From Ixodes scapularis (lineage: Eukaryota > Arthropoda > Arachnida > Ixodida > Ixodidae): a stretch of DNA of 64,000 nucleotides. Positions 39,408 through 51,802 of this stretch are shown here, piece after piece. The notes under the pieces were generated by a model. It saw only the letters and a program-made list of their open reading frames with translations. It did no database searches and was not told the origin of the DNA. The translations under genes and the position numbers were made by a program. The stretch lies in assembly GCF_016920785.2 (NCBI RefSeq), contig NW_024609958.1, positions 2,790,001-2,854,000 on the forward strand. The letters run 5' to 3'. Within the stretch, counting starts at the first letter, position 1; each line of letters starts with the position of its first letter.

Positions 39408-41402
39408 GCAGTTCTCCTTTCACGCAACAACGTCTGAGATGAGGAGAGACGAAAAGCGCGCTTTATTTCATTTCTGCGGGTACTCGAGAGCACCGGTCTA
39501 TTTTCTCGAAATCAGTTTTTCTCTCAGCCATTTAATTCCTAGAGAATTCACCCGGAATAATTAGACTCCGATGTGCACGGAATTATGTGGCTCGGAATGT
39601 CCACGTGCAGTGCTCCTTTCACGCAACAATGTCTGAGATGAGGAGAGACGAAAAGCGCGCTTTATTTCATTTCTGCGGGTACTCGGGAGCACCGGTCTAT
39701 TTTCTCGAAATCAGTTTTTCTCTCATCCATTTAATTCCTAGAGAATTCACCCGGAATAATTAGACTCCGATGTGCACGGAATTATGTGGCTCGGAATGTC
39801 CACGTGCAGTGCTCCTTTCACGCAACAATGTCTGAGATGAGGAGAGACGAAAAGCGCGCTTTATTTCATTTCTGCGGGTACTCGGGAGCACCGGTCTATT
39901 TTCTCGAAATCAGTTTTTCTCTCAGCCATTTAATTCCTAGAGAATTCACCCGGAATAATTAGACTCCGATGTGCACGGAATTATGTGGCTCGGAATGTCC
40001 ACGTGCAGTTCTCCTTTCACGCAACAACGTCTGAGATGAGGAGAAACGAAAAGCGCGCTTTATTTCAGATCTGCGGGTCCTCGAGAGCACCGGTCTATTT
40101 TCTCGAAATCAGTTTTTCTCTCATCCATTTAATTCCTAGAGAATTCACCCGGAATAATTAGACTGCGATGTGCACGGAATTATGTCGCTTGGAATATTCA
40201 CGTGCAGTTCTCCTTTCACGCAACAACGTCTGAGATGAGGAGAAACGAAAAGCGCGCTTTATTTCATTTCTGCCGAGTACGGGGGAAAAGCGCTCTATTT
40301 TCTCGAAATCAGTTTTTCTCTCATCCATTTAATTCCTAGAGAATTCACCCGGAATAATTAGACTGCGATGTGCACGGAATTATGTCGCTTGGAATGTCCA
40401 CGTGCAGTTCTCCTTTCACGCAACAACGTCTGAGATGAGGAGAAACGAAAAGCGCGCTTTATTTCATTTCTGCCGAGTACGGGGGAGAACCGCTCTATTT
40501 TCTCGAAAACAGTTTTTCTCTCATCCATTTAATTCCTAGAGAATTCACCCGGAATAATTAGACTGCGATGTGCACGGAATTATGTCGCTTGGAATATTCA
40601 CGTGCAGTTCTCCTTTCACGCAACAACGTCTGAGATGAGGAGAAACGAAAAGCGCGCTTTATTTCATTTCTGCCGAGTACGGGGGAAAAGCGCTCTATTT
40701 TCTCGAAATCAGTTTTTCTCTCATCCATTTAATTCCTAGAGAATTCACCCGGAATAATTAGACTGCGATGTGCACGGAATTATGTCGCTTGGAATATTCA
40801 CGTGCAGTTCTCCTTTCACGCAACAACGTCTGAGATGAGGAGAAACGAAAAGCGCGCTTTATTTCATTTCTGCCGAGTACGGGGGAAAAGCGCTCTATTT
40901 TCTCGAAATCAGTTTTTCTCTCATCCATTTAATTCCTAGAGAATTCACCCGGAATAATTAGACTGCGATGTGCACGGAATTATGTCGCTTGGAATGTCCA
41001 CGTGCAGTTCTCCTTTCACGCAACAACGTCTGAGATGAGGAGGGACGAAAAGCGCGCTTTATTTCAGATCTGCGGGTCCTCGAGACGACCGCTCTATTTT
41101 CTCGAAATCAGTTTTCCTCTCATCCATTTAATTCCTAGAGAATTCACCCGGAATAATTAGACTGCGACCTGCACGGAATTATGTGGCTTGGAATATCCTC
41201 GTGCAGTTCTCCTTTCACGCAACAACGTCTGAGATGAGGAGAAACGAAAAGCGCGCTTTATTTCATTTCTGCCGAGTACGGGGGAAAAGCGCTCTATTTT
41301 CTCGAAATCAGTTTTTCTCTCATCCATTTAATTCCTAGAGAATTCACCCGGAATAATTAGACTGCGATGTGGACGGAATTATGTGGCTTGGAATATCCAC
41401 GT
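39408..41402. repeat. Mosaic transition zone, ten monomers of 199 and 200 bp
   Basis: Units 39408, 39607 and 39806 (199 bp) combine CATTTCTGCGGGTACTCG, CACCGGTC, ACTCCGATG and GGCTCGG. The second and third have CAATGTCTGAG and GCAGTGC heads, states otherwise seen in family 1. Unit 40005 is family 3-like with GAAACG. Units 40204, 40404, 40604 and 40804 are the first 200-bp units, with CTGCCGAGTACGGGGG but family 3-like tails (CATCC, GAATTCACCC, GTCGC). Unit 41004 (199 bp) is a family 3 monomer set between 200-bp units. Unit 41203 (200 bp) introduces the GGACGGAATT and AATATCC tail. In the 41004 unit CACGTG is changed (CCTCGTG, about 41198). Confidence 0.88.
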
Positions 41403-44400
41403 GCAGAGCTCCTTTCACGCAACAACGTCTAAGATGAGGAGAAACGAAAAGCGCGCTTTATTTCATTTCTGCCGAGTACGGGGGAGAACCGCTCTATTTT
41501 CTCGAAAACAGTTTTTCTCTAAGCCATTTCATTCCTAGTTTATTCACCTCGAATAATTAGACTGCGATGTGCACGGTATTATGTGGCTTGGAATGTCCAC
41601 GTGCAGTGCTCCTTTCACGCAACAACGTCTGAGATGAGGAGAAACGAAAAGCGCGCTTTATTTCATTTCTGCCGAGTACGGGGGAGAACCGCTCTATTTT
41701 CTCGAAAACAGTTTTTCTCTAAGCCATTTCATTCCTAGTTTATTCACCTCGAATAATTAGACTGCGATGTGCACGGTATTATGTGGCTTGGAATGTCCAC
41801 GTGCAGTTCTCCTTTCACGCAACAACGTCTGAGATGAGGAGAAACGAAAAGCGCGCTTTATTTCATTTCTGCCGAGTACGGGGGAGAACCGCTCTATTTT
41901 CTCGAAAACAGTTTTTCTCTAAGCCATTTCATTCCTAGTTTATTCACCTGGAATAATTAGACTGCGATGTGCACGGTATTATGTGGCTTGGAATATCCAC
42001 GTGCAGAGCTCCTTTCACGCAACAACGTCTAAGATGAGGAGAAACGAAAAGCGCGCTTTATTTCATTTCTGCCGAGTACGGGGGAGAACCGCTCTATTTT
42101 CTCGAAAACAGTTTTTCTCTAAGCCATTTCATTCCTAGTTTATTCACCTGGAATAATTAGACTGCGATGTGGACGGAATTATGTGGCTTGGAATTTCCAC
42201 GTGCAGTGCTCCTTTCACGCAACAACGTCTAAGATGAGGAGAAACGAAAAGCGCGCTTTATTTCATTTCTGCCGAGTACGGGGGAGAACCGCTCTATTTT
42301 CTCGAAAACAGTTTTTCTCTAAGCCATTTCATTCCTAGTTTATTCACCTCGAATAATTAGACTGCGATGTGGACGGTATTATGTGGCTTGGAATATCCAC
42401 GTGCAGAGCTCCTTTCACGCAACAACGTCTAAGATGAGGAGAAACGAAAAGCGCGCTTTATTTCATTTCTGCCGAGTACGGGGGAGAACCGCTCTATTTT
42501 CTCGAAAACAGTTTTTCTCTAAGCCATTTCATTCCTAGTTTATTCACCTGGAATAATTAGACTGCGATGTGGACGGAATTATGTGGCTTGGAATATCCAC
42601 GTGCAGAGCTCCTTTCACGCAACAACGTCTAAGATGAGGAGAAACGAAAAGCGCGCTTTATTTCATTTCTGCCGAGTACGGGGGAGAACCGCTCTATTTT
42701 CTCGAAAACAGTTTTTCTCTAAGCCATTTCATTCCTAGTTTATTCACCTGGAATAATTAGACTGCGATGTGGACGGAATTATGTGGCTTGGAATATCCAC
42801 GTGCAGAGCTCCTTTCACGCAACAACGTCTAAGATGAGGAGAAACGAAAAGCGCGCTTTATTTCATTTCTGCCGAGTACGGGGGAGAACCGCTCTATTTT
42901 CTCGAAAACAGTTTTTCTCTAAGCCATTTCATTCCTAGTTTATTCACCTCGAATAATTAGACTGCGATGTGGACGGAATTATGTGGCTTGGAATATCCAC
43001 GTGCAGAGCTCCTTTCACGCAACAACGTCTGAGATGAGGAGAAACGAAAAGCGCGCTTTATTTCATTTCTGCCGAGTACGGGGGAGAACCGCTCTATTTT
43101 CTCGAAAACAGTTTTTCTCTAAGCCATTTCATTCCTAGTTTATTCACCTGGAATAATTAGACTGCGATGTGCACGGTATTATGTGGCTTGGAATATCCAC
43201 GTGCAGAGCTCCTTTCACGCAACAACGTCTAAGATGAGGAGAAACGAAAAGCGCGCTTTATTTCATTTCTGCCGAGTACGGGGGAGAACCGCTCTATTTT
43301 CTCGAAAACAGTTTTTCTCTAAGCCATTTCATTCCTAGTTTATTCACCTGGAATAATTAGACTGCGATGTGCACGGTATTATGTGGCTTGGAATGTCCAC
43401 GTGCAGTGCTCCTTTCACGCAACAACGTCTGAGATGAGGAGAAACGAAAAGCGCGCTTTATTTCATTTCTGCCGAGTACGGGGGAGAACCGCTCTATTTT
43501 CTCGAAAACAGTTTTTCTCTAAGCCATTTCATTCCTAGTTTATTCACCTGGAATAATTAGACTGCGATGTGCACGGTATTATGTGGCTTGGAATGTCCAC
43601 GTGCAGTGCTCCTTTCACGCAACAACGTCTGAGATGAGGAGAAACGAAAAGCGCGCTTTATTTCATTTCTGCCGAGTACGGGGGAGAACCGCTCTATTTT
43701 CTCGAAAACAGTTTTTCTCTAAGCCATTTCATTCCTAGTTTATTCACCTGGAATAATTAGACTGCGATGTGCACGGTATTATGTGGCTTGGAATTTCCAC
43801 GTGCAGTGCTCCTTTCACGCAACAACGTCTGAGATGAGGAGAAACGAAAAGCGCGCTTTATTTCATTTCTGCCGAGTACGGGGGAGAACCGCTCTATTTT
43901 CTCGAAAACAGTTTTTCTCTAAGCCATTTCATTCCTAGTTTATTCACCTGGAATAATTAGACTGCGATGTGCACGGTATTATGTGGCTTGGAATTTCCAC
44001 GTGCAGTGCTCCTTTCACGCAACAACGTCTGAGATGAGGAGAAACGAAAAGCGCGCTTTATTTCATTTCTGCCGAGTACGGGGGAGAACCGCTCTATTTT
44101 CTCGAAAACAGTTTTTCTCTAAGCCATTTCATTCCTAGTTTATTCACCTGGAATAATTAGACTGCGATGTGCACGGTATTATGTGGCTTGGAATGTCCAC
44201 GTGCAGTGCTCCTTTCACGCAACAACGTCTGAGATGAGGAGAAACGAAAAGCGCGCTTTATTTCATTTCTGCCGAGTACGGGGGAGAACCGCTCTATTTT
44301 CTCGAAAACAGTTTTTCTCTAAGCCATTTCATTCCTAGATTATTCACCTCGAATAATTAGACTGCGATGTGCACGGTATTATGTGGCTTGGAATGTCCAC

Positions 44401-47400
44401 GTGCAGTGCTCCTTTCACGCAACAACGTCTGAGATGAGGAGAAACGAAAAGCGCGCTTTATTTCATTTCTGCCGAGTACGGGGGAGAACCGCTCTATTTT
44501 CTCGAAAACAGTTTTTCTCTAAGCCATTTCATTCCTAGATTATTCACCTCGAATAATTAGACTGCGATGTGCACGGTATTATGTGGCTTGGAATGTCCAC
44601 GTGCAGTGCTCCTTTCACGCAACAACGTCTGAGATGAGGAGAAACGAAAAGCGCGCTTTATTTCATTTCTGCCGAGTACGGGGGAGAACCGCTCTATTTT
44701 CTCGAAAACAGTTTTTCTCTAAGCCATTTCATTCCTAGTTTATTCACCTCGAATAATTAGACTGCGATGTGCACGGTATTATGTGGCTTGGAATGTCCAC
44801 GTGCAGTGCTCCTTTCACGCAACAACGTCTGAGATGAGGAGAAACGAAAAGCGCGCTTTATTTCATTTCTGCCGAGTACGGGGGAGAACCGCTCTATTTT
44901 CTCGAAAACAGTTTTTCTCTAAGCCATTTCATTCCTAGATTATTCACCTCGAATAATTAGACTGCGATGTGCACGGTATTATGTGGCTTGGAATGTCCAC
45001 GTGCAGTGCTCCTTTCACGCAACAACGTCTGAGATGAGGAGAAACGAAAAGCGCGCTTTATTTCATTTCTGCCGAGTACGGGGGAGAACCGCTCTATTTT
45101 CTCGAAAACAGTTTTTCTCTAAGCCATTTCATTCCTAGTTTATTCACCTCGAATAATTAGACTGCGATGTGCACGGTATTATGTGGCTTGGAATGTCCAC
45201 GTGCAGTTCTCCTTTCACGCAACAACGTCTGAGATGAGGAGAAACGAAAAGCGCGCTTTATTTCATTTCTGCCGAGTACGGGGGAGAACCGCTCTATTTT
45301 CTCGAAAACAGTTTTTCTCTAAGCCATTTCATTCCTAGTTTATTCACCTCGAATAATTAGACTGCGATGTGCACGGTATTATGTGGCTTGGAATGTCCAC
45401 GTGCAGTGCTCCTTTCACGCAACAACGTCTGAGATGAGGAGAAACGAAAAGCGCGCTTTATTTCATTTCTGCCGAGTACGGGGGAGAACCGCTCTATTTT
45501 CTCGAAAACAGTTTTTCTCTAAGCCATTTCATTCCTAGTTTATTCACCTCGAATAATTAGACTGCGATGTGCACGGTATTATGTGGCTTGGAATGTCCAC
45601 GTGCAGTGCTCCTTTCACGCAACAACGTCTGAGATGAGGAGAAACGAAAAGCGCGCTTTATTTCATTTCTGCCGAGTACGGGGGAGAACCGCTCTATTTT
45701 CTCGAAAACAGTTTTTCTCTAAGCCATTTCATTCCTAGTTTATTCACCTGGAATAATTAGACTGCGATGTGCACGGTATTATGTGGCTTGGAATTTCCAC
45801 GTGCAGTGCTCCTTTCACGCAACAACGTCTGAGATGAGGAGAAACGAAAAGCGCGCTTTATTTCATTTCTGCCGAGTACGGGGGAGAACCGCTCTATTTT
45901 CTCGAAAACAGTTTTTCTCTAAGCCATTTCATTCCTAGTTTATTCACCTGGAATAATTAGACTGCGATGTGCACGGTATTATGTGGCTTGGAATGTCCAC
46001 GTGCAGTGCTCCTTTCACGCAACAACGTCTGAGATGAGGAGAAACGAAAAGCGCGCTTTATTTCATTTCTGCCGAGTACGGGGGAGAACCGCTCTATTTT
46101 CTCGAAAACAGTTTTTCTCTAAGCCATTTCATTCCTAGTTTATTCACCTGGAATAATTAGACTGCGATGTGCACGGTATTATGTGGCTTGGAATGTCCAC
46201 GTGCAGTGCTCCTTTCACGCAACAACGTCTGAGATGAGGAGAAACGAAAAGCGCGCTTTATTTCATTTCTGCCGAGTACGGGGGAGAACCGCTCTATTTT
46301 CTCGAAAACAGTTTTTCTCTAAGCCATTTCATTCCTAGTTTATTCACCTGGAATAATTAGACTGCGATGTGCACGGTATTATGTGGCTTGGAATTTCCAC
46401 GTGCAGTGCTCCTTTCACGCAACAACGTCTGAGATGAGGAGAAACGAAAAGCGCGCTTTATTTCATTTCTGCCGAGTACGGGGGAGAACCGCTCTATTTT
46501 CTCGAAAACAGTTTTTCTCTAAGCCATTTCATTCCTAGTTTATTCACCTCGAATAATTAGACTGCGATGTGCACGGTATTATGTGGCTTGGAATGTCCAC
46601 GTGCAGTGCTCCTTTCACGCAACAACGTCTGAGATGAGGAGAAACGAAAAGCGCGCTTTATTTCATTTCTGCCGAGTACGGGGGAGAACCGCTCTATTTT
46701 CTCGAAAACAGTTTTTCTCTAAGCCATTTCATTCCTAGTTTATTCACCTCGAATAATTAGACTGCGATGTGCACGGTATTATGTGGCTTGGAATTTCCAC
46801 GTGCAGTGCTCCTTTCACGCAACAACGTCTGAGATGAGGAGAAACGAAAAGCGCGCTTTATTTCATTTCTGCCGAGTACGGGGGAGAACCGCTCTATTTT
46901 CTCGAAAACAGTTTTTCTCTAAGCCATTTCATTCCTAGTTTATTCACCTCGAATAATTAGACTGCGATGTGCACGGTATTATGTGGCTTGGAATGTCCAC
47001 GTGCAGTGCTCCTTTCACGCAACAACGTCTGAGATGAGGAGAAACGAAAAGCGCGCTTTATTTCATTTCTGCCGAGTACGGGGGAGAACCGCTCTATTTT
47101 CTCGAAAACAGTTTTTCTCTAAGCCATTTCATTCCTAGTTTATTCACCTCGAATAATTAGACTGCGATGTGCACGGTATTATGTGGCTTGGAATGTCCAC
47201 GTGCAGTGCTCCTTTCACGCAACAACGTCTGAGATGAGGAGAAACGAAAAGCGCGCTTTATTTCATTTCTGCCGAGTACGGGGGAGAACCGCTCTATTTT
47301 CTCGAAAACAGTTTTTCTCTAAGCCATTTCATTCCTAGTTTATTCACCTCGAATAATTAGACTGCGATGTGCACGGTATTATGTGGCTTGGAATGTCCAC

Positions 47401-47802
47401 GTGCAGTGCTCCTTTCACGCAACAACGTCTGAGATGAGGAGAAACGAAAAGCGCGCTTTATTTCATTTCTGCCGAGTACGGGGGAGAACCGCTCTATTTT
47501 CTCGAAAACAGTTTTTCTCTAAGCCATTTCATTCCTAGTTTATTCACCTGGAATAATTAGACTGCGATGTGCACGGTATTATGTGGCTTGGAATTTCCAC
47601 GTGCAGTGCTCCTTTCACGCAACAACGTCTGAGATGAGGAGAAACGAAAAGCGCGCTTTATTTCATTTCTGCCGAGTACGGGGGAGAACCGCTCTATTTT
47701 CTCGAAAACAGTTTTTCTCTAAGCCATTTCATTCCTAGTTTATTCACCTCGAATAATTAGACTGCGATGTGCACGGTATTATGTGGCTTGGAATGTCCAC
47801 GT
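41403..47802. repeat. Family 4a: 32 X monomers, no Y forms
   Basis: All units are form X. The left third (41403-43402) is richer in AGAGCTCC heads, CTAAGATG and GGACGG. The right part is mainly TGCTCC with CTGAG and GCACGG. Units 44203, 44403 and 44803 share the private CCTAGATTATTC, alternating with CCTAGTTTATTC at 44603 and 45003, a brief dimer-like pattern. The GAATTC-free stretch runs from unit 41203 to unit 47803. Confidence 0.88.
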
Positions 47803-50800
47803 GCAGTGCTCCTTTCACGCAACAACGTCTGAGATGAGGAGAAACGAAAAGCGCGCTTTATTTCATTTCTGCCGAGTACGGGGGAAAAGCGCTCTATTTT
47901 CTCGAAATCAGTTTTTCTCTCATCCATTTAATTCCTAGAGAATTCACCCGGAATAATTAGACTGCGATGTGGACGGAATTATGTGGCTTGGAATATCCAC
48001 GTGCAGAGCTCCTTTCACGCAACAACGTCTAAGATGAGGAGAAACGAAAAGCGCGCTTTATTTCATTTCTGCCGAGTACGGGGGAGAACCGCTCTATTTT
48101 CTCGAAAACAGTTTTTCTCTAAGCCATTTCATTCCTAGTTTATTCACCTCGAATAATTAGACTGCGATGTGCACGGTATTATGTGGCTTGGAATGTCCAC
48201 GTGCAGTGCTCCTTTCACGCAACAACGTCTGAGATGAGGAGAAACGAAAAGCGCGCTTTATTTCATTTCTGCCGAGTACGGGGGAGAACCGCTCTATTTT
48301 CTCGAAAACAGTTTTTCTCTAAGCCATTTCATTCCTAGTTTATTCACCTCGAATAATTAGACTGCGATGTGCACGGTATTATGTGGCTTGGAATGTCCAC
48401 GTGCAGTTCTCCTTTCACGCAACAACGTCTGAGATGAGGAGAAACGAAAAGCGCGCTTTATTTCATTTCTGCCGAGTACGGGGGAGAACCGCTCTATTTT
48501 CTCGAAAACAGTTTTTCTCTAAGCCATTTCATTCCTAGTTTATTCACCTGGAATAATTAGACTGCGATGTGCACGGTATTATGTGGCTTGGAATATCCAC
48601 GTGCAGAGCTCCTTTCACGCAACAACGTCTAAGATGAGGAGAAACGAAAAGCGCGCTTTATTTCATTTCTGCCGAGTACGGGGGAGAACCGCTCTATTTT
48701 CTCGAAAACAGTTTTTCTCTAAGCCATTTCATTCCTAGTTTATTCACCTGGAATAATTAGACTGCGATGTGCACGGTATTATGTGGCTTGGAATGTCCAC
48801 GTGCAGTGCTCCTTTCACGCAACAACGTCTAAGATGAGGAGAAACGAAAAGCGCGCTTTATTTCATTTCTGCCGAGTACGGGGGAGAACCGCTCTATTTT
48901 CTCGAAAACAGTTTTTCTCTAAGCCATTTCATTCCTAGTTTATTCACCTCGAATAATTAGACTGCGATGTGCACGGTATTATGTGGCTTGGAATGTCCAC
49001 GTGCAGTGCTCCTTTCACGCAACAACGTCTGAGATGAGGAGAAACGAAAAGCGCGCTTTATTTCATTTCTGCCGAGTACGGGGGAGAACCGCTCTATTTT
49101 CTCGAAAACAGTTTTTCTCTAAGCCATTTCATTCCTAGTTTATTCACCTGGAATAATTAGACTGCGATGTGCACGGTATTATGTGGCTTGGAATTTCCAC
49201 GTGCAGTGCTCCTTTCACGCAACAACGTCTGAGATGAGGAGAAACGAAAAGCGCGCTTTATTTCATTTCTGCCGAGTACGGGGGAGAACCGCTCTATTTT
49301 CTCGAAAACAGTTTTTCTCTAAGCCATTTCATTCCTAGTTTATTCACCTCGAATAATTAGACTGCGATGTGCACGGTATTATGTGGCTTGGAATGTCCAC
49401 GTGCAGTGCTCCTTTCACGCAACAACGTCTGAGATGAGGAGAAACGAAAAGCGCGCTTTATTTCATTTCTGCCGAGTACGGGGGAAAAGCGCTCTATTTT
49501 CTCGAAATCAGTTTTTCTCTCATCCATTTAATTCCTAGAGAATTCACCCGGAATAATTAGACTGCGATGTGGACGGAATTATGTGGCTTGGAATATCCAC
49601 GTGCAGAGCTCCTTTCACGCAACAACGTCTAAGATGAGGAGAAACGAAAAGCGCGCTTTATTTCATTTCTGCCGAGTACGGGGGAGAACCGCTCTATTTT
49701 CTCGAAAACAGTTTTTCTCTAAGCCATTTCATTCCTAGTTTATTCACCTCGAATAATTAGACTGCGATGTGCACGGTATTATGTGGCTTGGAATGTCCAC
49801 GTGCAGTGCTCCTTTCACGCAACAACGTCTGAGATGAGGAGAAACGAAAAGCGCGCTTTATTTCATTTCTGCCGAGTACGGGGGAGAACCGCTCTATTTT
49901 CTCGAAAACAGTTTTTCTCTAAGCCATTTCATTCCTAGTTTATTCACCTCGAATAATTAGACTGCGATGTGCACGGTATTATGTGGCTTGGAATGTCCAC
50001 GTGCAGTTCTCCTTTCACGCAACAACGTCTGAGATGAGGAGAAACGAAAAGCGCGCTTTATTTCATTTCTGCCGAGTACGGGGGAGAACCGCTCTATTTT
50101 CTCGAAAACAGTTTTTCTCTAAGCCATTTCATTCCTAGTTTATTCACCTGGAATAATTAGACTGCGATGTGCACGGTATTATGTGGCTTGGAATATCCAC
50201 GTGCAGAGCTCCTTTCACGCAACAACGTCTAAGATGAGGAGAAACGAAAAGCGCGCTTTATTTCATTTCTGCCGAGTACGGGGGAGAACCGCTCTATTTT
50301 CTCGAAAACAGTTTTTCTCTAAGCCATTTCATTCCTAGTTTATTCACCTCGAATAATTAGACTGCGATGTGCACGGTATTATGTGGCTTGGAATGTCCAC
50401 GTGCAGTGCTCCTTTCACGCAACAACGTCTGAGATGAGGAGAAACGAAAAGCGCGCTTTATTTCATTTCTGCCGAGTACGGGGGAGAACCGCTCTATTTT
50501 CTCGAAAACAGTTTTTCTCTAAGCCATTTCATTCCTAGTTTATTCACCTCGAATAATTAGACTGCGATGTGCACGGTATTATGTGGCTTGGAATGTCCAC
50601 GTGCAGTGCTCCTTTCACGCAACAACGTCTGAGATGAGGAGAAACGAAAAGCGCGCTTTATTTCATTTCTGCCGAGTACGGGGGAGAACCGCTCTATTTT
50701 CTCGAAAACAGTTTTTCTCTAAGCCATTTCATTCCTAGTTTATTCACCTGGAATAATTAGACTGCGATGTGCACGGTATTATGTGGCTTGGAATTTCCAC

Positions 50801-51002
50801 GTGAAGTGCTCCTTTCACGCAACAACGTCTGAGATGAGGAGAAACGAAAAGCGCGCTTTATTTCATTTCTGCCGAGTACGGGGGAGAACCGCTCTATTTT
50901 CTCGAAATCAGTTTTTCTCTCATCCATTTAATTCCTAGAGAATTCACCTGGAATAATTAGACTGCGATGTGCACGGTATTATGTGGCTTGGAATGTCCAC
51001 GT
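47803..51002. repeat. 1600-bp octamer HOR, two copies, family 4
   Basis: Copy 1 is 47803-49402 and copy 2 is 49403-51002. Each starts with a Y unit (GGGAAAAGCGCTC, GGACGGAATT, AATATCC). It is followed by AGAGCTCC/CTAAG/CCTCG/GTCC, then TGC/CCTCG/GTCC, then TTC/CCTGG/ATCC, then AGAGCTCC/CTAAG, then two more X units with the second CCTGG/TTCC. The copies differ at unit 4 (CCTGG versus CCTCG), unit 5 (CTAAG versus CTGAG) and the last unit, which in copy 2 (50803) has a Y-type tail with GAATTC. Unit 50603 has a private CACGTGAAG at its end. Confidence 0.85.
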
Positions 51003-51802
51003 GCAGTTCTCCTTTCACGCAACAACGTCTGAGATGAGGAGAAACGAAAAGCGCGCTTTATTTCATTTCTGCCGAGTACGGGGGAAAAGCGCTCTATTTT
51101 CTCGAAATCAGTTTTTCTCTCATCCATTTAATTCCTAGAGAATTCACCCGGAATAATTAGACTGCGATGTGGACGGAATTATGTGGCTTGGAATATCCAC
51201 GTGCAGAGCTCCTTTCACGCAACAACGTCTAAGATGAGGAGAAACGAAAAGCGCGCTTTATTTCATTTCTGCCGAGTACGGGGGAGAACCGCTCTATTTT
51301 CTCGAAAACAGTTTTTCTCTAAGCCATTTCATTCCTAGTTTATTCACCTGGAATAATTAGACTGCGATGTGCACGGTATTATGTGGCTTGGAATTTCCAC
51401 GTGCAGTGCTCCTTTCACGCAACAACGTCTGAGATGAGGAGAAACGAAAAGCGCGCTTTATTTCATTTCTGCCGAGTACGGGGGAGAACCGCTCTATTTT
51501 CTCGAAAACAGTTTTTCTCTAAGCCATTTCATTCCTAGTTTATTCACCTCGAATAATTAGACTGCGATGTGCACGGTATTATGTGGCTTGGAATGTCCAC
51601 GTGCAGTTCTCCTTTCACGCAACAACGTCTGAGATGAGGAGAAACGAAAAGCGCGCTTTATTTCATTTCTGCCGAGTACGGGGGAGAACCGCTCTATTTT
51701 CTCGAAAACAGTTTTTCTCTAAGCCATTTCATTCCTAGTTTATTCACCTGGAATAATTAGACTGCGATGTGCACGGTATTATGTGGCTTGGAATTTCCAC
51801 GT

